Assembly: GCA_932521035.1 (NCBI GenBank)
Contig: OW051493.1
Coordinates: forward strand, 4,402,001 to 4,466,000
DNA: 64,000 nucleotides
DNA from: Oscheius dolichura
Lineage: Eukaryota > Nematoda > Chromadorea > Rhabditida > Rhabditidae
Direction of reading: 5' to 3'
In this document: in pieces, positions 43,652 through 56,700 of the stretch
Layout: the number at the start of each line of letters is the position of its first letter
How positions within the stretch are numbered: position 1 is the stretch's first letter
The notes under the pieces: model-generated
Told to the model about the DNA's origin: nothing
The model's database searches: none
What the model saw: the letters and a program-made list of their open reading frames with translations, nothing else
Translations under genes and position numbers: made by a program

Positions 43652-46503
43652 ATGTTGCGTGGCCGACAACTCGATGAGCGCTTCCTTCGCCACTCAGAAT
43701 GGGTCCGCCGTCTTGGAGTCGCCTCTTCAGCTGCCCTCGGTGAGTAATATTGACAATTGCCATCTTTAAATCTCCTCCACCAGTAAACAGAATAAAAGTG
43801 AAATGTTCAGCGGCCATCATCTCCTTCCCCTTGCTGGTCTTCGTCGTCCTCCCGGTGGCTCTTACCCAATTCAGCGGCCCCTCAACCCTTTTATCCCTCC
43901 TAGGAACATTTCTCATAATGTACCTTATAGGTAACTTCCTCTTTTTATTTAACAAAGCGGCATTCCAGTCTGCCACACAATTGAACTGACCACGGCCGTC
44001 CCAAAGAACTGTGTTCTCTACCACTTTTCCTTTGGCTGCTTGGGGGAGTTGCCCGCCTTCCTCATCGGGAGTCTCTGCTTCCTCGACGCACTCGGCGTCT
44101 GCTCACTGATCCTCTCGGCATGGAGTGCCCACATGGTATTATTCCTCTCTTCTTCAATACATTCTGTTCAGAATATTCTGTTCCGGAGAGAGATTCGGCC
44201 ATCGTTTTCCATCGAGGTCTTGGAGCGACAAGACGACAGTCAGATCTTCGCAGCCGACTACGACATCTTCTCGGCCCTCGGGGTGCTGTTCGCCTTGACT
44301 ATTCTTTGCTGCAGTGTCAAGGTGCGTCTTCATTTCTTTTCCCATATTCTCCCAGGTCGTCTCAACCGTCTCTATCTGCTTCCTCTGCTTAACTATTCTC
44401 GTGGTGGCCAGCTGTACAATGGTGGCCTTCTTCCATGCCGATCCTCAAAATTGGATAGATGCCGGCTTCTTCAAGAATGGTTTTGTTGGTCTCCTTCGCT
44501 CGGCTGGAATCCTGATGGTGGCATACAACGGAGTGGACTCGGTGTCGACGATGGTAGAAGAGACACAGGTCAGTGGATGTGGAAAGGGAAGAGCTCGATT
44601 TAGAAACCTAGAAAGAGGATTCCCATCCTGATGGTCTTCCTGACTTTCGTCCTGTCAGTTGTCTTCTTCCTCATCATCATGATCTTCAGGTCAATCCTCC
44701 TCTCCATCTCCCCATAATCAGCCCCTTTCAGTCTCTCCGTGAATGTCTCCTCTCTCCCGACAAATATCCTAGTCCCGGACATCTTCACCCTTCTCAACAT
44801 CCCGGCCGCCAGGTTCGTTGCCTGCTGTCCTCCCCTCGTATTCAGATCCCAGTCTCAAAGACGAGTTCGGGTTCCGTCGGATCAGGTCCATAGCCAAATG
44901 AGTTGTCTTTCGTGCCCCTTCCATGTCTTGCTTCTGTTCGTGTCAAAGAAAACCCTCCGCGCCGTTGTCAGCGAAATGCGCGTATCTATTATTTCTGGTC
45001 AAAGAGTAACCTTTCACTTCAAAAATACGAGGAGGGGTCATCGAAGACCATTTGTGTGTGTCTACGGAGTGTCATCGACGGCGATTGTCGCGTGGAACAG
45101 GTCATCTTTCAGGTACATGCTCACGGTAGCCTCAATCTGCGGACTCTCCGGCTCGGTTCTGGCCTCCTTCCTGCCGGCCTCTCGGATCCTCGAAGCTATG
45201 ACACGAGGTACGACAAGCCCTTTTCAATAGCACGACAATGCAGACGGACTGCTTCCCTTCCCGAAGGACTCTTCGAAGAAGTCGCCGGTCTTCGCCATGG
45301 TTTGTCTCTCCATCCTCATCTGCCTGTCCCTCCTCATCCGCCGTGACCTCCTCCTGGACATCGTCTGTACCACGACGCCTCTCAAACACGTGGTGACCGT
45401 CTGCCTCACATATATCCAACACTACCTTCCCGAGCCACTGGGTCTTCCTCAAGAAACGAGTCATTACAAGTTTGTTTCCAATATTCTTTTCTGATAGCAG
45501 TTGCAGAAATATGAATAAACGCCGACCCTCTCCGGAATCGGGGACAGTCACGGCTAGCCACAGCGGCTACTCCGTGGACACGGATGTCTATGTGCAGATG
45601 AATATAGCAGCCATGGAGACTAATAGACTTCAGAGGAGACTCGAGAAGGTTTGCACATTTCTAAATTGGAATAAATTGCATCTATAGGAACAGTTACAAA
45701 AGTACGAAGAGGAAGAGCCGGTGCTGTCCCACTCCATGCCACAGTATCAATCCATCCCGGATCGTCCTTCGTCTGGCTTATCTGGCCTCAACCATGGCCA
45801 TAACTGTGTCGCCGAGGCCTGCTCTCCAGACGACGGTGGTTTGTCCTCCCCCATGTCCTTCTAATCCCAACCCTTCAGCTGCCCATATCTTTTGTCGCGA
45901 AGTCCCCGAAATTCCCTACGTATATTCTTTTAACGAATCCCTCCGTACTACTTCTCCCGCTTTGATGGCTGTCGAATTCCGAAAGGCGTGTGGAATCCTT
46001 GTCCTTTTCCTTCTGACAGCCTCCCTCGCCGGCCTCATTGGGGTTAGAAGTGGTGACCATTCGGTTTGTCTTTCTTGTTTTTGTTTTACCGAATTTCTAG
46101 ACAATATCCATTATATTGGCAGTCCTCCTCGGTTCAACGGCCGTCGGCACTGGCCTGATGTCCTTCCGAGTGACTCCGAATGATTATTTTCATCGAAGAG
46201 AAAACAAAGTGGCCCTCTTCCCCTTCATCTCCTACCTTGTCCTCATCCTCCTTCTATTCGTTTTGGCGGCCAGTCCAATCAAAGCCTGGCTAGCCCTTGG
46301 TGGATGGTTCTCATCGAGTTTGTCCTTTCTCTGACCCACAATACCCTTTTCCAGTACTGGTGATATACGGTGTCTACAGTCGATGGTGTAGTGTCCACCG
46401 TGGGAAGAAGGGAGCAGCCGCGGCCATCTCGGCAGTGGCCGACCAGGAGGCCGGGGATGAGTACCGGGCAATAATGGGTGGAGAGGAGAGCACCGAGATG
46501 TGA
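43652..46503 (+). CDS. SLC7-like amino acid transporter, divergent
   Basis: Multipass membrane protein of the amino acid-polyamine-organocation fold, most like cationic amino acid transporters. The ATG at 43652 follows an acceptor. Helices in order include AAIISFPLLVFVVLPVAL, LLSLLGTFLIMYLI, ELPAFLIGSLCFLDALGV, LGVLFALTILCCSVK, VSTVSICFLCLTILVVAS, ILMVFLTFVLSVVFFLII, and later LFPFISYLVLILLLFVLAAS. Features shared with CATs are GFVGLLRSAGILMVAYNGVD in TM6, SICGLSGSVLASFLPASRIL and DGLLPFPKDSS in TM8 and the loop after it, and TPNDYFH near the end. The unwound TM1 motif (GxGIGxG) that binds the substrate backbone is not seen; the corresponding place reads LGVASSAAL. A long cytoplasmic loop (MNKRRPSPESG to HNCVAEACSPDD) interrupts the C-terminal helices. 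PAICS follows 269 bp downstream. Confidence 0.75.
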
Positions 46504-46772
46504 TCAAGCGAGACTACGGGTAGTCTGATCTCCAATAAATCTATGAACTTATCGATCATTGCCATCCACCTACTGATCTCTGGCCGCGTGCCAATGGGAA
46601 CGTCTTTGACATTTGGGGGTAGCCCTTTCTTATCGGACCGTTCTCTGTTCCCGCCTTCTCCCGTCAACAATCTCCCCTTATCACACCATTTTCCAATAAG
46701 ATTCCTACTTGTTTTCAAAACAGATGTCCTTTTCCATTGATCAGACAGTCACCACCATCCTCTCATTTTAGA

Positions 46773-48361
46773 ATGGCTGCCGACCTTTCGTCTTATGTTC
46801 AAAAGGAGGAGAATATCCATAAACTGGCCGAAGGGAAGACCAAAGAAATCTACGCCGTCAAAGGACACGACGTGCGGTTTTGTTCATTGAAAATATATGC
46901 TAACGTTTAGAACCTTGTTCTTATCCGCTCGAAGAACCAGTTGACTGCTTTCAACGCAGCTCGAAAGAATGATCTCGAGGGGAAGGGAGCCATCGCCAAC
47001 AAGACCACCACCCATGTCTTTCAATACCTTCAGAACCTCGGTATGTATCCTTTTCTCAATCAAACTATAAAGTGAAGGGATGGAAACTAGTTTTGTCAGT
47101 GGAGTAAGCGAGACGGAGTTCCTCGCCAAAAGTTGTGCAATGGTCCCGATTGAATGGGTGGCCCGTCGAGTTGCCACGGGATCATTCCTGAAGAGAAATC
47201 CCGGAGTAAAGGAAGGATTCCGATTTGCCGAGCCAAAGATTGAAACATTCTTCAAGGTATGAGATTATTAGAAATAGATTACATTTGACCCAGGATGACG
47301 CCAACGATGATCCGCAATGGTCGGATGAACAGATGCTCATGGCTAACTTCGAGTTCAACGGACTGAAAATCGGAAAACCAGAGGTCACCTTATTTGTTAG
47401 TTTCTGACGTTGTCTTCCAGATAGCTCTGATGAGAAAAATGACTTCGATAATCTTCAAACTTCTGGAGAAGGGATGGGCCCAGAACGACTGCAGTCTTAT
47501 CGACATGAAGGTGTCTTTGCCCTCCTTTTTCATATAAAACATAACTTTAGATAGAATTTGGAGTGACCACGGAAGGAGAGATCGTGCTGAGCGATGTGAT
47601 CGACAACGACTCGTGGAGGGTCTGGCCGGCCGGGGACCGCCGCCTCCAACTGGACAAGCAGTTCTACCGGGACATGCCCGAGGTCACCCAGGATGCATTG
47701 AAACAACTGGTGAAGAACTACGAGAAGGTAAGAAACCATGTTTTATGTATACGACGTCGTTTGAGGTCATGAATCTGACGGATCACTTCTCCGCTGAGCC
47801 CAAGGCTCGAACGCTCATTATAATGGGCTCGGGCAGTGACGCCAAGCATTGCGAAAAGATTGCAGAGGCCTGCAGAAAATTTGGAATTACAACAGTAATG
47901 AGGGTTAATTCCGCCCACAAGGTAAGTATCGTACTGTAAGAAGGAAAGGTCTTTAGTCCACTCGAGACACTTTGGACGTCGTGGCCGAGTACGAGTCGGA
48001 CGGCATTCCCACGGTTGTCATCGCGGTGGCCGGCCGCTCCAATGGACTTGGCCCAGTGATTGCTGGCAACTCTCCCCTACCCGTCATCAACTGTCCCCCC
48101 GTAGGACCCGACTGGGCTGCCCAGGACATCTGGTCTTCTCTTCGAACTCCCTCCGGACTGGGATGCTCGACTGTCCTCGGAACTGACGAGGCCGCTCTCT
48201 GTGCCGCCAAGATGCTCGCTCCTCTGGACCACATGGTATACGGAAAAGTGCTGGTGGAACAACTCAACAACTACATCAACATCTATGTAAGCCTTTCCTT
48301 TCTCCCTGTCTACAAGGCCTGTTTTCAGAAGTCAGACAGGAAACTCAACGCTGCCCACTAA
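46773..48361 (+). CDS. PAICS: Bifunctional SAICAR synthetase / AIR carboxylase
   Basis: Catalyses two steps of de novo purine synthesis in the cytosol: carboxylation of AIR to CAIR and its joining to aspartate to give SAICAR. The N-terminal synthetase has [51 protein letters not shown] and the metal- and nucleotide-binding [15 protein letters not shown]. The C-terminal carboxylase has [39 protein letters not shown] and [20 protein letters not shown]. About 425 residues, full length, with seven short introns. The ATG at 46773 comes 1 nt after an acceptor (tctcatttta g), consistent with trans-splicing downstream of the transporter gene. Confidence 0.95.
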
Positions 48362-48505
48362 ACTACCATCTTTTCTAATAAACCTTGGTCCTATTTCGTT
48401 TCATAGTAACGGATCCCCAATTGAGGGACGGGATCTGTTGTGAAAGAGGAAGATTTTATTCAAAGTATCAGACCCAACGGAGGAGAAAACGAAAAAAAAC
48501 GATGA

Positions 48506-49052
48506 TCACAGATGAAGTAGACCCACGAGGAGGGAAAAAACAGTCCCGAGGGAGACGTATGAATTACAGTAGTCGCGATCGCTGCAAAAACAATACGTCC
48601 ATCTGGAATGGGCCACTCTGTTTTGAGGAGGAGGACGGGCCCACCTCTTGGTCGGGACTGACGCGTCCTCATACGGATAGCAGGCGTTGTTTGTAATACT
48701 CGAGACATTGCTCGGAGTTATCTGGATAGTGGCTTGGAACCAGCAGTCGGACTTGAATGTGACATAGGAGAGGCCGGGGGCCATCGGGTCGACGATCTTC
48801 ACGCAGTATTGGTCAGTCTGAAGGTGTAGGATGAGGAACAGATGTCGAGGAGAGGGGAGGACCTCCTCTATATGCACAGGGGCCGTTGGATACTGACTAG
48901 AATAAATAAGAGACCTGACATTGGTTGTTGCGATTGTCGCAGGTGTTGGCCGTCGTCAGCTCCAGAGGGTGCCTCCCCATCCAACCACTGCACTGTGCAC
49001 ACCGGATAGCCTCGACCAGTCCGGGGAGAAGCAGCAGGACGAGGAAGTTCAT
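48506..49052 (-). CDS. Ly-6/three-finger-like GPI-anchored protein (copy C)
   Basis: Two exons. The first (from 49052) has a signal peptide (MNFLVLLLLPGLVEA) and the N-terminal IRCAQCSGW pair and NTCDNRNNQCQ. The second continues TDQYCVKIVDP, FKSDCWFQAT, NACYPYEDA and the hallmark TYCFCSDRDYCNSY, then a hydrophobic tail (SLGTVFSLLVGLLHL) that fits a GPI signal. Ten or so cysteines. The intron is about 100 nt, long for this window. It converges with PAICS (stops about 145 bp apart). No function can be assigned. Confidence 0.75.
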
Positions 49053-50702
49053 GACGGGGATGTGGTGACCGCAGTGGCGGCGTCTCCAGGCGCCCGTTGA
49101 CGAATGGTCGCCACCCTAAAAAGTAGCAGAGCATATGGAATGGAATGAACCCGAGTGTGAGAGGACCACACAGACATTACGAAGACCGGGCCGACGGATG
49201 GAGAAAGGCAATTATGGACGGGATGAATGGACTGGCTCCTTCGAGAGGTAAGAGTTGAGAATTTATGAAGTCCCCAGCCTGGAGACATAAAACAGCCGAG
49301 TGTAACATCTGAGCTCGTTATACTGATAAACGGCGAGAAGATGGCTGCCGCCATTTACGAGAGCAACAGGGGATAATTGCAACGACTCGAGGTTATGGCC
49401 CGGGGCGCCGGACAGACATCTGGGCGAGGGTGTGAAATCTGTCCGGATGGCTCTCATTTGAGGGTCCGGTGTTTGATTCTTCCCTTCTCTCTTAACAGAA
49501 GGGAAATTCCCAGTTTAAAAGTCGAACACAAAGAGGCATGCATTGTGGGAGTAGAAAGACTTCTGAACAAGCACATTTCAATGGGACACAGCTGTTTTTT
49601 ATACTCCAATGGGGCGGGTGAAGGTGTCAGAGACCTCCCAGGAATTACTGTCATTTATTTCCCTTGGAAAACAGAGAAGAAGTTAGAGTCACATTTGAGG
49701 GAAGAGGCTGTGTAACCCGGATGAAAAAGAAACAACGATGAGGACCATGTTTCAAGGCTGAGAGATAGTTTATGTGGCGACGAGGATGGGCCACAAATCA
49801 GACGGCGGGACAGGCATTAGAGAATCACACGCGGGAGACGGCACACGCCAGGTGAAGAACAACAAACAATACGAAGAGACATCCTAGACTTGCCAATCTC
49901 CTGGCAGTCGTCTCTGACATTTCCCAACTCTTTTTGCCACTTTATCCATCAGCCGTACACTTTCGGCAGCATCTCAATATATGGGAGATGTGGGACAAGG
50001 AGTCCGGCCGGGGCATACGGAAGACATTACTGGGATTTTTCCCGTCGTGTTGGTCTGACGATTCATGGAGACAATTTGCCAGAATACAGGAACTGGAGGG
50101 GCTCGTCAGGTGCCAAAGTTCTGCAGGGCGAATATCGGGAAGGGACGATGATCCTGTCCGAAAATCACTAGTAGGTCGGTTTCAACCAATAATAAACATA
50201 TATGACTGCTGTAAAAACTGATTTTCTTATTACTAGCTCATGTTGATGTTATTATTTTTTTGAACCGGTGGGAACCCTGCCGCCTCCTTCAAGAAGAAAC
50301 GTTCGAAAGAGGCATATTGTATGGACTCCAGAATGGCTCACCGCAAACAGGCAACACATGAGACTATACGATATTTACTCTCTTTCTATCACAATACAAC
50401 ATATCTACCCGGTTACAGTAACCCGCTGTGTATGGAATGTTTTCAGAATGTCGTCTCTATGCTGTACGAGGTCTCATTGGTCATATTGGTGCTACTCCGC
50501 GAGCGGAACTCCGCCACTTCATAACGCAGCTCCTCCTGAAAAAGCTACACTTCACACACAAATCACACAGCATGCATAGAGGACACGAGGATTAGAGACA
50601 GGAAAGGCGTTAGCTACTCTCTTTATTGCTCTCTGGGTATTATTTAAGTGACTAGAATGGGCAGTAACCGAAAGAAATGCGGGTTAAACGAAAGACATCG
50701 GG
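49053..50702. other. Intergenic region with one weak candidate
   Basis: Between the start of Ly-6-like copy C and the end of rootletin. Apart from the candidate at 49890-50171 nothing looks coding. Minisatellites or mobile elements were not seen. Confidence 0.45.
49890..50171 (+). other. Candidate short gene or last exon
   Basis: A pyrimidine-rich acceptor (ctttatccatcag, near 49952) is followed by two overlapping open frames. One (PYTFGSISIYGRCG to MILSENH) stops at 50171, 20 bp before a polyadenylation signal (AATAAA near 50191). The other (WEMWDKESGRGIRKTLLGFF) runs to 50221, past that signal. Neither shows a known motif. The polyadenylation signal favours the first frame. Confidence 0.25.
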
Positions 50703-53700
50703 TCATACCCGAAATGGTCCTTTGGGATCTTTTCTAACAGCCGTCGTCCTGCTCATCCGGACGTCCGTCGCCCTCTCGAACCGTCCGGATCCCCCGAGGC
50801 GGCGACGTCGTTCCGCCTCGAGCTGGTCTCGCAATAGGGCCAGTTGCGACTCCAATAGTTTCTTCTTGTGTGAATAATTGCTCTCCTTCTGCTCTATCAC
50901 CAATTCCAACTAAAGATATAGTATCTCATAAATGAAAAATAGAGCTCACGTGTCGTTTCTCCTGGATCAACTTGGCCAGTTTAGACTCTAACAGGGCCTG
51001 TTCCTTCAGTAGTTTGGCCACAGCCCGTTGTCCGCTGTCCCTCTCCAGCTGTTGGATCTGTGTCTGCAGCTGGCCGCAGTTCTTGTACAGTTCCGCGTTC
51101 TCCCTCTCCATAGCGGCTATCGACTTGTCGATGGCCCTCCTCTCGGCCAGTGTGTCTTTCACGGCCTGGTCCGTCCTCGACTTCTCATCTTCCAACTGAA
51201 CCCCACTATTTTGTATCCCATCTTTCCTACCGTGTTCATGTGTTTCTTCAAGACGGCCACCTCTCTGTCCAGTCTGGCTCGGCTCGCCTCGACCTCCTTC
51301 TTCTCCATTTCCGCCTTGCCCAGTCTTCTTCGCAATTCTTCGATCTCCGAGGTCATCGTCAGTTTATCTGAATATCCCTAGTTCTCGTGAGTACTCCCCC
51401 TGTACCTTTTCTCAACTGCTTCAATTCCTCTCTCATCTCCCTCTCCAGTTTGGCCCAGTCGCTTTCCACTCTTTGGAAGGCGGCCAACTGCTGAGCCAGC
51501 GTGTTCTTTCCTTCTCTGTCTGCGGCTGCTCTCCTCTCCACGTCGGCCACCTTCATATTCAGGGAATTGATCTTCTGGTTGTATTCTCGCAGCTCCTGTC
51601 TATAAATCCCATCCTCTTGGAAACAGCCCAACACACCTCAATTTCTCGGCATCGTTGGCCGTGGCAGTGTTCCTGGCAACCGCAGCGTCGTAGCTGGCCT
51701 GCAGACTAGCTATCCTCTCCTCGTAGATTGACTTGTGATACTCTTCCGAGGACTTTTTAGCATTAACGGCCTACAATACAATTTCATCCTCATCTGTATC
51801 CCCTACCGTCATCCTCCAGTGTCTTTCATCCGTCTGCAGCTTCTCCAGGATGTCTCTGTCCCTCTTCGCAGCCCTTTGAATATCTTCTAACTCCTTTCCT
51901 AGGCGAATTCTCTCCGAATCGGCATCTTCAAGTCGTTTGGATGATAGCTGAAGTTCCGTTGCTTTCCCAGTTCAGGTAGTCTGACCTTGAAATCTTCGGA
52001 GAGTTCCCTGGCCGTCCTCTGCAGACGGTGTTGCTCATCCTCCAAGTTCTTCTTCATATCCTCCAGTTTCCGTATCTGCTCTTCCCTGTTCTTCAAACTA
52101 TTAGCTAGTTTTTGTCGGTCGCAATCAACCGAAGTAAGCTCCAATTTTGTTGCTTCCAGTTGTGTCTGTACAATTCAATTGGTTAGAGAGGCCAGAGGAC
52201 TTACGGCCAGATGAGCCATCCTGCTGTCCTTCTCCCTCAAATGGATCTCCGCCGTCGCCAGTTTCGCTCTCAAACTCTTATAGTCGTTCTCTTTGCCCCG
52301 GGTGGCTTCTTCCGTCGTAAGATACAATTGCCTCTGACTGACCAGGTGGTGTTCTAACTGGGTTTTCTCTGTAATTCTCCGTTGCACCGATATATAATAG
52401 ATTGATCCTACCAGTAGCAATATCCACGAGTTTTCTCTCCACGTCCCTCAGAACAGTAGCCGCCTCCTTCAACTTATCTTGGGCGACCTTAGCCTCTTGT
52501 CGATGGTCATCGGCCTCCGAAGTGAGGGCCACCTTGTCCCGTTCCAGCTGGATAATCCGCTCTTTGAGATATCGAAGGGTGATTTCCATGGAGGACGAGA
52601 GGTCCAAGTCGCGGACATCGTCATAAGGCTTCTGAAATCTTTTGCTGGCTGCCTTCCACCGAACTTACGTGTCTCTCGTCCAGGAAGCTGACATTGTGAC
52701 TGCTGCTCGCTCGTGGAAGGGAGTCGCCAATGCCGGAGGAGCCAGCACGAGGAATGTCCACGTACGATACACCAGGCCGGAGATCTGTGTTGGATTCTGA
52801 TAGTTTTGTATATTTCAAAGATAAAAAGAGATCGTACTGGCCATGTTCAGAGCCATCTTGGCGCTCTGTTCGTAATGGTGGAGGCGTCTGTTGAGCTCGG
52901 TTTGTCGGTTGGCGCCGTCCTCCAGTCTCCGCTCGGCCTCTTTGTATTTCGCCTCGGCTCTTTCCGCCCGACCGCTAGACAGGAAATGTTCACTTTTTGA
53001 CCGGATATTTTACCTGAGGGTTGTTAGCTGCTGCTTCAGCTGTTCCACCTCCGTCTGCGCCTCTACGAGTCTCTTGTCCGCGTCTCTGTAATTCGACAGC
53101 AGTTCCGCCGTTGCCTGCTTCCCGACGGTAGTCTTTCTCTCCAACGCGACTCGTGTCTGCTCCAACTCTTCTCCCAGTCTTCTCATGTTCCTCTCGAGCT
53201 CTTCTTTCGCCCTTTGTAGTTCGTTCGCTTTGTCCCTTTCATTTCTCAAGGCTTGGGCCATGCTGGCTCCGTCTCCTCCCATCTTCTTCAGAAGTTCAGC
53301 CGTAGATTCTGACTTGGCCTGTCTGTCAGCCAGTTGTGCTTCCAAGTGTTTCACTCTGCTTGTCAACACCGTAATCTTCTCATCTCCTCCAATCCTATGC
53401 TCCTTCTCCTTCTGTGCCAGTACCCGTGCTCCCTGTATCTCTCTGTGCACGTCTCTCAGCTTCTCCTCCAGCTCCGTGGCTCTCTTCTGTTCCTCTGCCA
53501 AATGGGTCGTGGCTCTTTCCCTGGCTGCCCTCAGGTCGTCGTTCTCCCTTTCCAACATGACTAATCTGTCCCGGTTGGCCATTTCTTCCAGTCGAACACT
53601 CGCCAATCTGTCCGTCAGAGTTGCTATCCTCTCCTCCAAACCAGCCATATCTTCCAGTTCTGAAAGTACTCATATCATAAAGAAAGACGAAAACTTACTT

Positions 53701-56700
53701 CTAGCCAGGTTCCCTTCGGCTTTGGTCACCTTCCTCTCCACGACGGCCTTGTTCCTCTCGACCTCATCCAACTGGGCATTTGCTCTGGTCAGCTTCACCA
53801 GCAGTTCTTCTATCCTCAATGTCTGGGCTCTCTTCTCCTCTTCCAGCCTCTGCTCTTTCGTCTTATCATCCTCCCTAATTTTTTTCGTTTGCTTCTAATA
53901 ATTTCAACGTACAGTTTTATTTCCTGGTCCCTGAGGGCCGCCTTCTTTTCTTCCGCTGCCTTTTCAACAATTTCCCGCATCTCATCCAGTTCCGTCCTCA
54001 TTCTGCTTTCCCTTGCCAGAGCTTCTTTCAAATCTTCCTCAGCCTTTGTCAACTCGTCTCTCAGTTGTTGTACTTGGTTGGTCCTGTTCTTTTCCAGCTT
54101 AAACGTCTTTCTTTCCTGCGTCTTATCCACCGTACCTGTTCTCTTTCCTTGTCCCATTCCTCGCGATCCAAGCTATTCTGCATTTCCAAATTGGCCACGT
54201 CTTTTTTGTGTTTGTTCACAGCCTCCTCCGTCGCCTCCCTGAATTTGGTTCCCTTCACCCCCATTCCAATCGAACGAACTTTGACTCATCCAGCTGCATT
54301 CTCAATTGGAGTTCCTCTTCCATCAGTTTCTCGTGGATGCCTGTCAGGTCCTTGAGTCTGCCCTCAGCCGCTGCCGCTTCATCCGAAGCTTTCTTCTGTA
54401 ATCGTCTCTCTGTCCTCCCCTTCCGATTCCACCCACCTTGTTCTCAATGGCCCTCTCCAGTCTGTTCTTCCACTCCTCCTCCATTTCCCGTTCTTTCAGT
54501 CTGTTCATTTCCTCTTCCCGGACTCTTTCCGCCTTCCATTCCTCCTCCTTCTTGCCCGCCTCTGCCTTCATCGCCTCTATCGTCTCCTTCAAGTCGTCCA
54601 CCGTTATTTTCTTCTCTTGTATCTCGTTGACCAGCTTGTCATAGTTTATCCTCAAGTCATCCAAAAGTGACCTGTTCCTGTTGTCCTAAACCACCTCTTC
54701 ATGATAATCAATGCTTTCTCCTACCTCGTCCTTCAACTTTCCAAGTTCTGATTCGAGCCGTCCAATCTGGTCGTTTTGAACATCGGCACTGTGTTTGGCT
54801 GTGCCCAAGTCTTCGGTAAGGATCTCCTTCTCCCTCTTGATCTCCTCCAAGTTCCGAACGAGCTCGTTCATTTCCAACACTTTCGTCTCCAGGAGATTCC
54901 TGTTACTGGCCAGTTCTTCTCGAGAGATACGGCTCTCCTCCATCGTCTGAAATTGTCCCGTCCCCGACAGTCCCATCCAATTAAACCCACCGTTTCCAGT
55001 TTTATTTCGAGGTCTTGGAGGTTTGTCTTGAAGCTCTTCAGTGCCTCTTCCATCTCCTGTGCCTCCCTCTGTTTCTGTATCAACTGTTCCTGGTATTCGT
55101 TCCCAGTCTGCACATGTTGTTCGTTCTTATCATTGGCTTCTGTCAGCTCCGTCCTCAAGTCCGAAAGTTGTTCCTGCAGTCCCTTGACCTCGTCGTTCAA
55201 CACCGAGTTCAGATTGTGTAACTCGGCCGTCTGTGTCCGAATCTCTGTTTCTTTCGTCAAGTGGTCTTCTATCCTCCCATTGAGCTCTGCCGTGGCGTCT
55301 GCCAACTCGTCTGCCCTCTTCGTCTCCTCGTCCAGTCTCTTTCTCAGTCTGTTCACATCTTCTTCCAGGTTCATAATAGTCTGATCTAAAGATATTCCCC
55401 TTTTCAAATACACAAAACGGCGTACCCTTCTCGTCGACGTGTCTCTTCTGTGTCGCATGTTCTGCCTTCGCCTCTCTCTCCTTTTCCCTGGCCTCTTCCA
55501 ATTCTCTTTGAAGTTTTTCTACTTCGGCACTCATCTAAATTATTTGTTGTACCATATATTGATTCTTTCTCACCTTGTTCTCCTTGTCGGCAATCTCCCT
55601 ACTTCTGTCTTCCAACTCGCTCATGTGTTGGGCTTCCCTGGCGTCGAGTTCTTCCCTGTGCCTCGTGGTCAGCTCCTCGATAAACTCCTTATGTGTTCTG
55701 AATCTGCTTCAGTATATTCTAGAGACTCTCTCCCACCTGTGTAGGTTAGTGATATTGTCTTGGAGCTGCATCATGACCTTCTCCCTGCTCTCCTTCTCCT
55801 CCATCAGCATCGTCAGTCTGTCGTTCATCCTCCTCAATTCTCCTTCCAACTCCTTGATCTTGATATCTTTCAATTCTTGGGCTTCGCTCTTCTGCTTTGT
55901 GGCTTCTCTCTTCTCCTTTACTTCCCTCTCCAGAGCCTCGAGGTCCCTTTTCAAGCGTCTTCCTTCAGACTCGGCCTTATCCTTCGCCTCCTCCGCCTCT
56001 CTAATGGCGTCCTTCTGTCCTGACAGAGCTACTCGAATCTTCCTCATGACATCTGCCGCGTCCACCGTCGAGGGACTCGCGCTTCTCGACCTCCTCTTCC
56101 CGTTGGCCAGTTCCGGCATTCCATCTATTCTCAACAAGGCATTCTCTAGGTCGGAGTTGCCCTCTTTCAGTCGTTTCAATTCGTGTTCTGCCTTGTGTAA
56201 CTGTCTATTCTTCTCCGCCAGCTGTTGCTCTACCTGAATTCCCCAAGATTCAACTATTATATAACAGAGTTTGCTTACATTCATACAGTTCGCGTGTACA
56301 GCATCGTACTTCTTCATCACTTCGTCCAGGACATCATCCTTCTCTCTTTTCTGTTCGTCTTTCATCAGTTGGCTCTAAAGCGAAGTCCTCCCACCCAGAA
56401 GGATGACATTATACCTTGTGTTCGGCTTGCTTGATGGCTCTCTGCATCATGGCCGCACATCTGGCGAATTCCGTCTTCTGCCGGTCCAGGTCGTTAGCCG
56501 TCGTTGTGTGCAGGTCCCTCACCTTATTCAATATTTCACGAGTTCTCCCCGACGTACCTGTCTCTTTACAGCCGTAAATGCCTTCCAGAGGTTGATCAGC
56601 TGCCGGTGCTGGTTCTCCAGCTGATTGCAGTATCTCTGAAATCTCTGGTGTGAACGGAAGTCGTTGCAGTCAAAGGGCAGGGTCTGCTCTGTGGTGCCAA

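Noticed and set aside
53185-53898. Long + strand frame, Ser/Leu-rich
   Set aside because: It is the antisense of rootletin coiled-coil exons; Glu/Lys/Arg/Leu codons read backwards give Ser/Leu/Phe-rich open frames. Several similar + frames at 51-56 kb have the same cause.
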